Shown: positions 32,519 to 44,000, numbered from the stretch's first letter. The stretch: DNA of 62,028 nucleotides from Zygnema cylindricum (GCA_037447655.1 JBBHKE010000957.1:1-62028), one strand, 5' to 3'. The notes: generated by a model not told the origin, from the letters alone. Made by a program: numbers and translations.

Positions 32519-33369
32519 GCAGCTCTCAGATGACTTTGACTTCAGAAAAAAGTGTTAAGAACTGCAAGCAGTTGACACGACAACTATACACAGAATTGTC
32601 GAAATAATATTTCTTAATTAATTTGCTATAAAATTGCTGGACACCTCAAGATTTTGGTAAAAGTGTTGATCTCACACTCGGCCACGTGTCTGTGAAAAGA
32701 GTGGAGAAACTAAATTCTAGTAACTGAGCAACAGTTGAATAGTAGTCCGTACGACAGTTGCAAGCCTCAAAGATAACGATAATGGAGGTAAAAGTCTAGA
32801 ATTAAGTGAAGAGAGATTCGTCGTCGAATAAACAGTTGAAACTAAAAGGATGAAGCTATAAAGATTGAGCTATATTTGCAGAAAGTGCTTCTATTAGGTT
32901 TCGGGCAATAAGTTGTAATAAAAGAAGTGACACAAAAGTAACTGCAGGAGAACTACCGAAAATCCAGAAGATTTTTTTCGAGGAAACCCTAATCCAGTCA
33001 GAAATCACTACAACAGTATTTTTTTTCCGTCTTCAACCGTATTCCCAGTTGCAACTATGCCAAAGGATTTCCACACAAACAAAAAAAGGAAAAGGTAAGA
33101 AAACTCTTTGCAGTATGGTGAACTTTCCTTAAAACTTCAAAACGAATAAAACCTATTTTACTCTGTAGGCAACACTAAAAAGACAAGATTCGGAGAAGAT
33201 ATTTTCTCTAATTGCACACAACTTCCCCTCTCAACCTCAGAAAAAATCCTGTTTGCAGGCTCAAAATCGGCCAAATTTTAAAAAAACATCAACAATACAA
33301 CTGATTATGTCAGCAACAAGAATCGGAAACAGAAATTTAAGGCAGAGGGGGAGTACAGCAGTACAGGAG
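32519..33369. other. 5' flank of the HAT gene
   Basis: Probably 5' UTR and promoter-proximal DNA of the minus-strand gene. No TATA box or further exon could be fixed with confidence. Confidence 0.4.
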
Positions 33370-33595
33370 TGTGACGTGACGTGACCTGCAGCAAGGCTGC
33401 CAGCGTGACGTAACATATGGGACGTGACAATAGACGTGGTTATTGACGACGTGGATCTGTCTGCAACTTAGAATGACCGTTTTGCGACGTGGCCGAATAG
33501 TAAGCGCGCGTCGAGATATGGGAAGGAATCGCGGGATTACTGGAAGTCTGAAGGGGGACGTTACATGAGTGACGTACTTTTATGACGTCATATTT
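33370..33595. promoter_or_regulatory. Cluster of about ten ACGT-core (bZIP-type) motifs upstream of the HAT gene
   Basis: Within 225 bp there are ten ACGT cores, many as TGACGT, GACGTGG or TGACGTCA (a perfect CRE-like palindrome near 33585). ACGT cores bind plant bZIP factors (G-box/as-1 classes). The cluster lies 0.85-1.1 kb upstream of the HAT start codon and has no gene on its other side for 7 kb. Chance or repeat origin is not excluded. Confidence 0.35.
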
Positions 33596-33947
33596 TGTAC
33601 CAGAACAGTTTGGTATGGGAGTATGAACCGTACCCCTGGACAAGCAAATTTTGTTTTTTGTTCTTTTTTACAACAACGAATTTCGTGTCCGAGTCGACAT
33701 CGTAGTTCATAGATCGTAGAATTACATAGATCGACGGTCACGATTATACACAATTTTCCTCGAAACAAGGTGGCCATTTTATTTGATATTCTAATTACTT
33801 AACCAGTACGGCACATCCCTGTCTAAATGCCGCGTGTACGATGCTCGCAAAACGTCACGAAGCTTCGCATAATTACGCTAAAGTACAAATTGCCAGCATA
33901 TTCAGGAATCAGGGCGGTTGCACATGTCGAAATTAGTACGATGCTTA

Positions 33948-34103
33948 GGGCACTTTCCCATGTGCTAAAGTTACAGTTATTTTCTGTCGTTTTCCTCTAT
34001 AACTTGGGAAAAAACGAGAAAATAAGGGCACTTTCCCATGTGCTAAAGTTACAGTTATTTTCTGTTGTTTTCCTTTATAACATGGAAAAAAAGGAAAAAA
34101 CTT
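33948..34103 (+). repeat. 78-bp tandem duplication at the 5' end of the TIR element
   Basis: Two units of 78 bp starting at 33948 and 34026, both beginning GGGCACTTTCCCATGTGC and containing 'ttacagttattttctgt'. The terminal repeat of the element is therefore present twice in direct orientation. Confidence 0.85.
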
Positions 34104-34261
34104 GCAGCCGTACCAAAAAATTCAAATTACCACCGTACAAGTTGCGTTCCATTAAAACTTTAGTTGTACCGCAGTTTGTCGTCTATCGCGATGCAGTTTA
34201 TCATTTAGCGAGTTTCGACCCACTTTCGCGTTCTTCCAGATCATCTTCAAACTTTATATAA

Positions 34262-34285
34262 AATCACCTCGCGAGATGATTTTAA
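34262..34285. repeat. Imperfect palindrome centred on CTCGCGAG
   Basis: The same palindrome as 36244-36269, with one mismatch (CACCTCGCGAGATG). Confidence 0.75.
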
Positions 34286-35451
34286 ATAAAGTTCCACAAC
34301 CTCGGCGAATATGCATATGATTTCGCACGCATCGGAGGTTTTTGACAAAATTTTCCTCAAAAAAAAACCCACTGCACGTTTACAACCTGTACGTACTTTT
34401 TGCCGTGCACCTTTTTCCGTACAGAGGAATGGAGGGGTCTCGACCAACGGACGCCATTTCGCAAAAGCGAAGTTTGTGAAGGCGCGCCTCTCTCTCTCAC
34501 TCTCTCACTACCACGTCTTTCTCACAATTTTTGCAACGAAAAATGTCTATAATGGTATCAAATGAAAGATCTATGAAAACGATTTCTTTTGACTATCTTT
34601 GAGCGTATTTTGATAGCAAGTAGAGTAAGAAAGGACAAAAAACAACAATCGCGAAATCATGGCAGAAAGTTTTTGAAGTTGTGACGTGGGCGCTGTCATA
34701 GTTGAGCGTGACGCGCATGACGTCACAATGTCACAAACCCTAAATACAATTTTGTGTCCTCCATTGGACCACAAAATACAGGAAGCCTCTAGATAGTATT
34801 TAACTAACCCACTTCAAGCCACAACCACTGCTGTACAGGAAGGCAAAATGACAGTTTGACTGTACCCCTATGCATCTTGGACTCCCTTGAGTCCGTAGCA
34901 AAAAGAATCACTGAAAACGGCCAACCAGCCGATAAGTTATGAGGCAGTAAAAATGCCAATTTGTACAAACTCTCAAAGGGAGAGGTGACTACCTACCAAA
35001 ATTTTCTAAGTCCTGATTCCCTCTAATAACTTCTACCTATTGAAGTACGGACCAATCAAATTACTGTACCGTACCAAAAAGTACTACTGTCGGTGTACCT
35101 TTTCTACAGCCTATGTACGACAAGGCTATTAAGCGGACGCGTGTCTGTATTTCACTCGTCCGTACATTCTTCGGAATTCCCATGACCGAATGTCATCTCT
35201 CCACGTGGCTCCAGGTCATGCCACGTTAAAAAACGCCAAAGTGACAATTCCGGGACTTCGGCGATGATGTGCGCCGTTGGATTTTCAGCGGGACGCAATC
35301 TTGGCCGTTATAAATACTTGCGCGATATTTGTTTCACTATCGAAAAAAAATGCGTGATATCCGTTTTGAAATAGAATCGTACTTCATACTTTCATAAAAA
35401 CTGTATCTATGCATGCCGTATACAGTTTTAGTTAATGGATTTGTTCCTCCC

Positions 35452-35454
<3 letters not shown>

Positions 35455-35538
<84 letters not shown>
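35455..35538. repeat. (AT)42 microsatellite inside the solo LTR
   Basis: 84 bases of uninterrupted AT dinucleotides; self-complementary and likely length-variable. Confidence 0.97.
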
Positions 35539-35540
<2 letters not shown>

Positions 35541-35580
35541 ATCACATACTATAGCATTTAGCATTGATCCTATTCCAACA

Positions 35581-35651
35581 GGATAAAGCTGATCGCTATC
35601 GGCCAACTTGACGAACCGCAAGTACCGCGATCGATTCCCGGGTCCGTCAGG
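35581..35651 (+). other. tRNA-like module in the solo LTR (antisense to the LTR)
   Basis: A B-box-like 'GCGATCGATTCCCGG' near 35627-35641 and a weaker A-box-like stretch about 45 nt before it. Its position and antisense orientation relative to the LTR match the modules in LTRs A and B. Confidence 0.4.
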
Positions 35652-36243
35652 TATATTTTTACTAACCTACTAAAAATAACTGCTTGTTGAACTAAGGCAG
35701 CCATGGATCAACCATCCTCTCTATCATTCAGTGACTACAACAAGTATGGGGGCTAGAGAGAGGAGGTGGAGGCAAGTTGCCCGTCCTTTTCTTTTCTTTT
35801 ATCCTAACAAAATTAAACCTAGAAAATACTCTATAAATCTATTAATTTCAACACTAAACATCTACAACAACTCCACGTCGACAATGTGGCGTGCAGATAT
35901 TGCGAAGTGACAAAAACTGTTCAACGTGCGGGTGGACGTTTGAAATCGAAATTGAGTGGAAGTTTCGCAACATTTTGTGTACAGTTTATGTGTCACATGT
36001 TTCGTACACGTCTACGTTTTTCACTTTTTGAAGTAACAAGTTATTTGCGATTACATCGGAATGCTCATAAAGATGTACGGAGAATCTTCGCTAGAAACAA
36101 AGCTACAAGATTAAAGTTTCGGTTACATGGGAAAGTGCCCTAAGCAACCGTACCAAAAAATTGAAATTACCACCGTATAAGTTGCGTTACCTTGAAACTT
36201 GACCCATTTCCGCGTCCTTCCGGCTCATCTTCAAAACTTTATA

Positions 36244-36269
36244 TAAAATCACCTCGCGAGGTGATTTTA
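36244..36269. repeat. 26-bp perfect palindrome centred on CTCGCGAG
   Basis: Two 13-base arms with no loop, inside the second TIR copy; related to 34262-34285. Confidence 0.85.
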
Positions 36270-37022
36270 AACAAAGTTCCACGACGTGGGCGAATATGCA
36301 TATGATTTCGCACGCGATGGAGGTTTTTGACAATTTTTGTGCCCGGAGTACAAAAAAAAAACCTAATGCACGTTTCCAGCCTGTGCGAGACTTTTTTCCG
36401 TGCGCTTACAGTAACCATGGAAGGAGTCTCGACCAACGGACACCATGTTGCAAAAGTGAAGTCCGTGAAAGCGCCTCTCTCTCTATCTCCCTCTCCCACT
36501 AACGTGTATATCTCACAATTCTTGCAATGAAAAAAGGCAAGAAAGGTATTAAATGAAAGATCTCTAAAAAATATTTCTTTTGGCTATCTTTTAGCTTATT
36601 TTGATGGCAAGTAGAGTGAGAACGGACGATAAAACAAAATCGGGAAACCATGGCGGAATGTTTTAGATTCAGTGACGTCGACCCTATCATAAGTGAGCAT
36701 AACGTCAAAATGTCACAAACCCTAAACATCTATAAAGTCACAAGTAGCTAGACGTCTACAAACGTCGCTATTTTGTAAACGTCATCAATTGTCGCGAGTT
36801 TTGTAGTCGTCTACAACGCGTCACAAATTACACCCATGTCTACATCCGTCACGATCTAAAGTAACGATTTGATTTTCTTACATACGAATGCTCTGAAAGT
36901 AGTACGGAGAATCTTCGCTAAAAACAAAGTTACAAGAATAAAGTTTTGGTTACATGGGAAAGTGCCCTTAGTTGTACAAGTACGAACCATCGCGTGAAAA
37001 GGTAGGGATTGCATTTACAGTA

Positions 37023-37557
37023 CACCGTGTATCGCTATTGCCTATTAGTGTGAATAATTTTTACGCCCCTTAGAACATTTTTTCTCCGTACACATGTCCG
37101 ATTTCCACATGGAGGTCGCCGATCGGAAGGTGAAAATCTTGGATTTCAATCCCAACCGTTAGATCCACAATCCGACATGCGTGTACGAAGAAAAAATGTT
37201 TAAGCGGCAAAAAAAACATTAACTCTAATAGCGATACACGTCATAGTTCAAAAGTAGGCGTTTTTATGGTAGGCCTTTGGTCGGCGCCTTTATCGTAAGT
37301 TGTGTTACGGGCTTTTCATGTGATCTTCTTAGAATGCTACTTTGATCAGCGACTGTCCGATTGTTCAAATCTGACGGTGTAAATAATTTTTTTTGGTCCG
37401 AATGTTTTAATTGCTACAATTTTTTGTCCGAATGTTTTAATTGGTCCGAATAGGTCCGAATACATTATGGGTCTTAAGGTCATATTGTATGTTTTGCATA
37501 CAATAGGCATATTGTATGGGCCTACTTTCACCTACTTCTGAACTATGATACACGGTG
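37023..37557. mobile_element. MITE family 2 (CACCGTGTATCGC ends), copy 1, interrupted by a hAT-like element
   Basis: Starts CACCGTGTATCGCTATT after TA (37021-37022) and ends GATACACGGTG before TA (37558-37559). The interior 'ttagatccacaatccgaca' also occurs in the copy at 56504. Near its 3' end the 306-bp element 37241-37546 is inserted, with the 8 bases GATACACG duplicated. TA duplications suggest Tc1/mariner-type mobilisation. Confidence 0.7.
37241..37546. mobile_element. 306-bp hAT-like MITE, copy 3, nested in a family 2 MITE
   Basis: TCATAGTTCAAAAGTAGG ... CCTACTTCTGAACTAT, flanked by a perfect 8-bp direct repeat GATACACG (37233-37240, 37547-37554). The repeat is part of the host MITE's own terminus, which proves the nesting. 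It aligns along its length with 21804-22109 (inverted). Confidence 0.8.
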
Positions 37558-37559
37558 TA

Positions 37560-38991
37560 CTGTACTGAACCTACCGTTGTTTCGTATTCTGATTATATCG
37601 CGATAATTATTTGCTAGTCCCGGAGCGAAATATCGGCCACCCTCACGATAATCGATATCTCGGCTATCGCATTTATCGCGAGAAGAAATTACCCGATACA
37701 CAACAACTGCGTTACGACTTTTACGATATGTTTTTAGAATGCGTAACAAAACACGTGCCCGTGTTATGTTCATAATATGGTCCGGGCACACCATTTAGAT
37801 GACGTCAACTAGCGTCAGATTTCAATGTCAGCCTCCGCGTCAAAACTGTACCAAACGGAAATAAAGGATGCGATTAGCCGATTACATCGATCGAAACAGA
37901 AATATCTTATTCATTCGCTTGTCGCGTAGCACCGTACCTTTATATAGCATTCACATTGGCGCATGGAGATAAAAACCAGTTCTTTTCTTGCTTTTGTCCG
38001 AAGACAATCTCACACGTGTAACAGGCGCTAAACATGTATCCGCGTCAAAGACCACAAAGTTTTATTCACATTTTTCGTCGGTACCGAGTTCATTTGAAAT
38101 AATGACAAAACTGTACTGTAGTCATCCCACCATCCAGAGATTCGAAGGTCTCACGTTTTTTGTCATGACTTGAGTTCAGGTACATATGAGACAAGACCGC
38201 GGTAAATATATCAGTCCCCTTCTCATTTCGCCTTGAATTTACGTTTCCTCTGATTATGTCGTAATTTCTTCTAGGTCACGGGAGCCGTTACACTACACTA
38301 TTTTAGGTCCGAGAACGGCACGAAATGGTACAAAAGTACAGTTTTTACATAAAATTCAGATGCCAACATGCACCCTGGTGTACGCTCGAAAGTAAATCTG
38401 CCACCTGGCAACGCGTCTGACAACTACACCGTGAATCGTTATTAGCGTATAGAAATTATTAGTGTATATAATGAATTAGTGTCATTTACGCTAATTTGTG
38501 TATCAGTACCATTTTCAAAAAAATGTTTTATTGTAATTTCTCCATAACGCTGATTTGGGTATACAGGATCCGCCGTCGTATCATATACGGTAAAATAGGT
38601 AGAAGTACAAAATTTGACAATCCGTACGACGTGGCGTCCTTCCACTGTAAAAATCCATAATTCTATTTTGGGTTTGCGAATATACAATTATTGCACCGTG
38701 CATAATTATACACTAAAATAGGTACGAGTTAAAACCGTCGGAATGTACGGTTATGTGTACTTTCACTTAAGTTCATTCGTGACTCTAATAAGCGTTTGTT
38801 TCGCACGCGGTGAATATGATTACAGTAAAATAGATGCGAGGACAACATAGGACGAAACGTACATTGTCGCGTCATAAAGTCGATTCTATGCTTCGGGGTT
38901 GTAAAACGCAATTATCTCATAACGTTATGTAACTGTACAACTATAATACGTTCAATCGTTTCAGTTTGTTCTTGTGTGTAGAACGCAACTA
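37560..38991. other. Spacer with ATTATCGCGATA-type and diverged tandem repeats
   Basis: 37590-37710 has several CGATA/TATCG palindromic words shared with 46290-46390 and 57370-57640. 38427 begins like a MITE terminus (CACCGTGAATCGTTATT) without a clear partner. 38565-38940 contains at least two diverged copies of a module of about 110-120 bp ('gtaaaatag.t..gag', 'ttctat..t.ggg.ttg', 'caattat'). No gene recognised. Confidence 0.45.
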
Positions 38992-39492
38992 TGATAGGAT
39001 CTAAATAACTCACAGTGCTACAAACAGCAGCAGAAGCATCAGAAATAAAACATTTTCACACGAGAGAGGACAGTCCATAAAAGCCAATATATTTTATGAA
39101 CGTTTTTTTCATGATCAGTGTATTTTTTTCCTCTCACTTATCTGCAGTATATAGTATACATTAGGCGTCACGTCACAACTTCAAAATATAAACTAAGACT
39201 AATTATAGTGCGCACTAAATAATACCAAACAAACAAATCAACACAAAACTACGTAGTACTAACGTATTACCGAAAGGTACACACAAAACCAAATAACGAC
39301 AAACCTTACATACCAAACAATATCTGTACCTGGTCGTCGCGAAACAGAATCTACGCGAGACCGGGAATCTTCAAACAAACTGCGAGACATAAAGGACACG
39401 AACAAGACCGCACGCTTGACAACAAAAGACAAACTGGAACTATTTGGTCGCGCGACAGGCCGCGACAACCGATTACTATTTTGATTCTAACA
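38992..39492 (-). repeat. 3' LTR of copia element C
   Basis: 501 bp, partner of 44456-44957. Next to the internal region it is preceded (minus strand) by the polypurine tract at 39493-39503. Confidence 0.92.
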
Positions 39493-39503
39493 ATCCCCCT
39501 CTC
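39493..39503 (-). promoter_or_regulatory. Polypurine tract of element C
   Basis: GAGAGGGGGATT on the minus strand directly before the 3' LTR TG; primes plus-strand DNA synthesis in LTR elements. Confidence 0.75.
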
Positions 39504-39516
39504 AAAATAGTGATCA

Positions 39517-39890
39517 TTACACCAAGCCTAATTTAGGTCTTCCTCTCATAAAAACTTCATGAGTCGCGGCTTTCGTCAGCATATCCGCGGCTTCCTCCAA
39601 CGTCGTAACGTACAAAAATTCAACCTCCTTTGCAGCGACCAAATCTCGTACGAAGTGCCACTGGATCCTGATATGTTTTGTTCTTTTGTGGAATACAGGA
39701 TTCTTGACCAACGCCATCGAACTCATACTGTCAGAATAAATTTTCATACAGCCAATAGGAATCTTCAATTCTCCAAGTAATTCCTTGATCCAAATCGACG
39801 CCTTAGAAGTATGACACGCGGCCATGTACTCTGCTTCGGTTGAACTCAGTGCGACAGTTGGCTGAAGACGAGAGCTCCAAGAAATGCAGC
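39517..39890 (-). pseudogene. Element C RNase H, C-terminal part, shifted by one base
   Basis: Encodes the conserved RNase H tail ('SSTEAEYMA', 'YSDSMSSMAL', 'HIRIQWHFVRD', 'ADMLTKA'). Comparison with the upstream reading suggests one base missing near 39886, within the codons for the 'C..A.SW' block, so the polyprotein would end prematurely about 10 residues later. Confidence 0.85.
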
Positions 39891-41072
39891 ACCGCAAAAA
39901 ACAAATGCATAACCGGACGTTGACTTTCCTGTATCAAAGTCGCCGCCCCAGTCCGCATCACAATACCCCACGCAATTCAAAGACTCTTGTCTATATTGAA
40001 ATAATAATCCAATCTCAGTCGTACCTGCAAGGTAACGAAAGATTCTTTTCAAGGCTTCCCAATGAATCTTCTTAGGAGCCTGACAAAAGCGGCTCACGAC
40101 CGATACTGCAGCTGAAATATCCGGTCGCGTGGCAACACTTAAATACATTAAACTTCCAACGGCTTCACGATAGGGCACGTGGACAGTTTCCTCCTCCTCA
40201 AATTTGCGATATTGTAGTTTGGAATCTAGTGGTGTCAAAACCGGCTTAGAATTCAGCATAGCAAATTTTGTCAGTACTTCTTTACAATATTGCGCTTGCG
40301 ATAATTTAATATCCCCGTTATCGTACCTCAAAACTTCCACTCCAAGAATATATCGTACTTCTCCCAAATCTGTGACTTTAAAATGTAATCGCAGGTACTC
40401 CTTCAATTCCGCGATTCTTATCAACTTGTCACATATCATCAAAAAATCATCCATATATACAGAAAATATAATTTGATCATCCCCCTCACCTTTTACGTAA
40501 ACTCCAAAATGTGAAACTGTCCGAACGAATCCAAATTCAGTAAGGACCTTGTGTAAGCGTAAATACCAAGTCCTTGGTGCTTGATTTAGTCCGTACAAGG
40601 ACTTTCGCAGCCGCCATACATTCCCCTCCTTCGACACTACTCCTTCCGGAACCTTCATATAAACCTCCTCCTCTAAGTCACCATTCAAGAACGCCGTCTC
40701 TACGTCCATTTGGTGTATGTGTTTCTTGCCGGAAGCGGCAATAGCAACAATCATCCTCAATGAATCAAACTTAACAACCGGTGCATATGTCTCCGTATAA
40801 TCTATCCCCTCCCTTTGTTGAAAGCCCTTGCAAACTAGCCGAGCCTTATGTTTTACTACTTCCCCCGATGCACCAGTTTTGGTTTTAAAAATCCACTTCG
40901 CATCAATAGCATTTTTACCCTCCGGTAAACTTACCTCCTCAAATGTTCGGTTGTCGATAATAGATTGAAGTTCTCTTTCCCACGCCGGTTTCCAATGCGT
41001 CTCCCAATCGCATGATTTATGTGCCTCAATGTACGATTGCGGATCGCCCGGCAAATTTTCGCATAATGATTG
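39846..41072 (-). CDS. Element C reverse transcriptase and start of RNase H
   Basis: Same frame as the upstream gag-pol, beginning after the TAG at 41073-41075. RT blocks: 'DAKWIFKTK', 'HKARLVCKGF', 'HQMDVETAFLNG', catalytic 'YMDDFLMI' near 40450, 'SLMYLSVATRPD'. RNase H starts with 'GYCDADWGGD' near 39950. All catalytic residues visible are intact. The frame ends at a TGA created by the one-base shift in RNase H. Confidence 0.9.
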   Translation of the reverse strand, partial: QSLCENLPGDPQSYIEAHKSCDWETHWKPAWERELQSIIDNRTFEEVSLPEGKNAIDAKWIFKTKTGASGEVVKHKARLVCKGFQQREGIDYTETYAPVVKFDSLRMIVAIAASGKKHIHQMDVETAFLNGDLEEEVYMKVPEGVVSKEGNVWRLRKSLYGLNQAPRTWYLRLHKVLTEFGFVRTVSHFGVYVKGEGDDQIIFSVYMDDFLMICDKLIRIAELKEYLRLHFKVTDLGEVRYILGVEVLRYDNGDIKLSQAQYCKEVLTKFAMLNSKPVLTPLDSKLQYRKFEEEETVHVPYREAVGSLMYLSVATRPDISAAVSVVSRFCQAPKKIHWEALKRIFRYLAGTTEIGLLFQYRQESLNCVGYCDADWGGDFDTGKSTSGYAFVFCGAAFLGALVFSQLSH

Positions 41073-44000
41073 CTATAAGAGGAAATCATCCTCCCTCTCC
41101 CCCGAAATAAAATAATATGAATTTTCCACATTCCCTTTACCATCAAAAGAAAGACGAGCCGGTTTCTTACCCTTATTTTCACGTATACTCCTCCTCGGCT
41201 CAAAATCTTTCTCCTCCCTCGCCGGTTCCTTCTCAATAATATTTGGTTCACTCGATTTAGAAGACGAGGATTTCCTCGTGTCCGAAGACATTTGGGAATA
41301 TTCGCTTCGCGAATCCCCACCAATGTTACCAAAATTTACATTCTCCAAAATTTTACCTTTCCCCCTCTTAACATTGGAGGTGGATTCCGGATCAACTTCC
41401 GTGTCCGAACCTTCAATGTCATTAAGATCACCAATGTCAAATTCCTCATGAAAATCAATATTCGAATGTCGCTTAGCCGATCGAGAGATTGTGGATAATA
41501 AGTCCTCGTGAAAGTCCACATTTCTCGATTCCTCAATGATATTCCGAATCGGATCATAAACTCGATAAAGACTCCCTTTTTCACTATACCCAACGAAATA
41601 ACCACTCCAACTCCTCGATGCAAACTTACCCTTTCTTTTTTGTGATTGAATATAAACCGACGCACGACATCCCCAAATGCGAATATGATGAAGAGTTGGT
41701 TTTCGGCCATTCCATAATTCGTAAGGAGTTTTGTCACCCGAAATTGTCGTAATCCTCCGATTGCAAATATAATTCGCCGTTAAAATTGCATCGCCCCATA
41801 AATGAATACTCCTCTCGGATCCGTGTACCATGGATCGTACCATTTCTTGAAGCGTACGATTTTTCCTCTCGGCAATGCCATTAGATTCCGGTGAGTAAGA
41901 TGCGGTATATTGGTGAGAAATTCCCCACTCTTTGCAATAAGGATCAAAAGCAAGAAACTCCCCTCCATTATCCGATCTTATGGATTTTAATTTTCTCTCA
42001 CATTGTCTTTCGGCCATAACATGCCACTTTTGAAAGCGTATAAATGCTTCGGATTTGTGTTTGAGTAATATTACCCCTGTGAATCGAGAAAAATTGTCCA
42101 CCACCACCATAATATATTTGTTTCCTCCAATCGTCTCCGGTTTAACGTCCCCACATAAATCAATATGCACAAGATCAAGCGGATGCTTAGAACGATGCAT
42201 CGGATCCTTAGCCGGATGTGGCTTTCGGATTTGTCTCCCTTTACTACATCCTTCGCACCCGTTAATTTTCTCTCCCGACGCCAAATCCAATCCCCTTACG
42301 CTCCCATTTTTTATCATTCGTCGCAAACTCGCCTCGGATGTGTGACACATCCGGTGGTGCCATAATGTCAAATCGCCTTTTAAATCGGATATTTGTGAAA
42401 TAATACTGGCGGAAATTGGGGAGGATTTAGGCCGACGCCAAAATAACCGACTGTGCATAAATTCCGTGACCTCCCCTTCGCCGATTTGTACACCATCCGG
42501 TCGTACAATTTTAATTGTTGAATCTCCGTACGAAAGTACGCTGCAACCTGTTCGTTGAATTTGAGGTACGCTAAGAAGGTTCACTGAACCTTCGGGTAAA
42601 TATAAGACATTTGTAAGTTCGATCTGCGTCAGTTTTTCAACGTCGCGTGAGTCCAAAATAGGTAAGTCAATCCGTACAGTACCCACTGTACCGATTGAAA
42701 TAACCTGTCCACTTGCGACAGTAATTTTTTTCGGTACCGTTAGTTGCCGTAGGTCATTGAAAAGGGACGCGTCCGTGCATACGTGATGCGACGCTCCCGA
42801 ATCGATTATCCAGTCCTTTTCGTGTCCTGTAGTACCTGCCAACGAATCGCGCGACAGGTTAAGGACCGAAAAAATTTGCGGTCCTTCACCATCCCCCTCA
42901 AAATGTTCATTACCAACGAAATGTCCTCCTCCCCTTCCATGGCGGCCTCCGCGACCACCGCGGCCGCCGAGACGACTGCCGCCGCGACCACCGTACCGGC
43001 CGCCGCCGTCTCCTCTACCGCCGCTGCCGCCACCTCTACCGCCGGCGCTTCCATTTTCTGACTTCGAATAACATTGGGGGCTGATATGGCCCCATTTCCC
43101 ACAGAAATGGCATTGGCGCTCCTTGTCCGGACAAGAGGCCGCCATATGACCAAGTTTGCCGCACTGAAAACAGGCAATATTGGTCAGATCCGCATATCCG
43201 GGCTGGGAGGGAGATCTCCCGGCCCTTTCGTTTCCTCTTCCACCTCTTCCTCTCGGATTTCCTCCTCTTCTACCTCCTCTTCCCCGAAAATAATTTAGAT
43301 CGGGCAACTCCGGTGTCGTCGCATTGAGGGAACCGGTCGGTTGAGCTCCCCTCGATGAACTTGGACGATTTGCTTCGGTAGATTTGAGGAATGTAATAAT
43401 AGAATCCAAGGTATTCGAATCCCTCGATAAGAGAATATCCCTTAAATGTATCATTTTCTCCGGTAGAGCATGGGTGAACACCGATGCCTTATCATTCTCT
43501 TCAATAAATTTTCCCATATTTGCGAGTTGCTCAATAATGATATTAAATCTTTTTGCGGCCTCATCGATAGATTCGTTCGGTTTCACTTTGAAGGATGTAT
43601 AGTCGGTATAAATGTGTTGTCCTTTGTTTTGAAGACTTTTCTCAAAATGATTCTCAAGGGCTACCCAACAATCATGGGCGAATCTCCGAGTGAGAAATAA
43701 ATCATGTATGGAAGTGCTACATGATTGAAATAAACCGCCGACGGCGGAAAGATTTTTCTTTGTCCATACGCGATAAGCTCTCCGATCCGACGTAGGCATC
43801 TTGTCCACCCCTTTTACTACCTTCCAAAGTCGCTTCAATTTAAATTGACCTTTGATATATTTCTTCCATGATTGATAGTTCGTTCCATTGAAGATGACGA
43901 TCTTTCCGGACATAGATTCAACATGCTCATCTCCTTCACTCCAATCATCAAGATCGGAATCATCATCAATGGGAAGTTTCCCTTTTCGGATTAATTCTCT

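Larger units (their letters stand above)
34745..35853 (-). mobile_element. Solo LTR of a Ty1/copia element with CTAAA target duplication
   Basis: 1109 bp. On the minus strand it begins TGTTGAAATTAATAG and ends AAATTGTA (ancestral CA mutated). CTAAA flanks both sides (34740-34744, 35854-35858). The pre-insertion sequence 'ccctaaacatcta' survives in the second TIR copy at 36719-36731. It belongs to the same LTR subfamily as 1-277. No internal element sequence is attached, so it arose by LTR-LTR recombination. It contains (AT)42 and an antisense tRNA-like module. Confidence 0.9.
33948..36967. mobile_element. Tandemly duplicated TIR element (PIF/Harbinger-like), TTA duplication, carrying a solo LTR
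   Basis: Outer ends GGGCACTTTCCCATG (33948) and CATGGGAAAGTGCCC (to 36967) are inverse copies, and TTA lies on both sides (33945-33947, 36968-36970). An internal copy of the 3' end closes at 36140. So the unit is a first copy (33948-36140, interrupted by the solo LTR) followed by a second copy (36144-36967) lacking the first 155 bp. Shared blocks: 34264-34340 with 36249-36325, 34600-34744 with 36580-36720, and 36076-36140 with 36901-36967. No transposase is visible. Confidence 0.65.

Noticed and set aside
42783-43061. Alanine/threonine-rich frame on the plus strand
   Set aside because: Antisense shadow of the glycine/arginine-rich gag region of element C.
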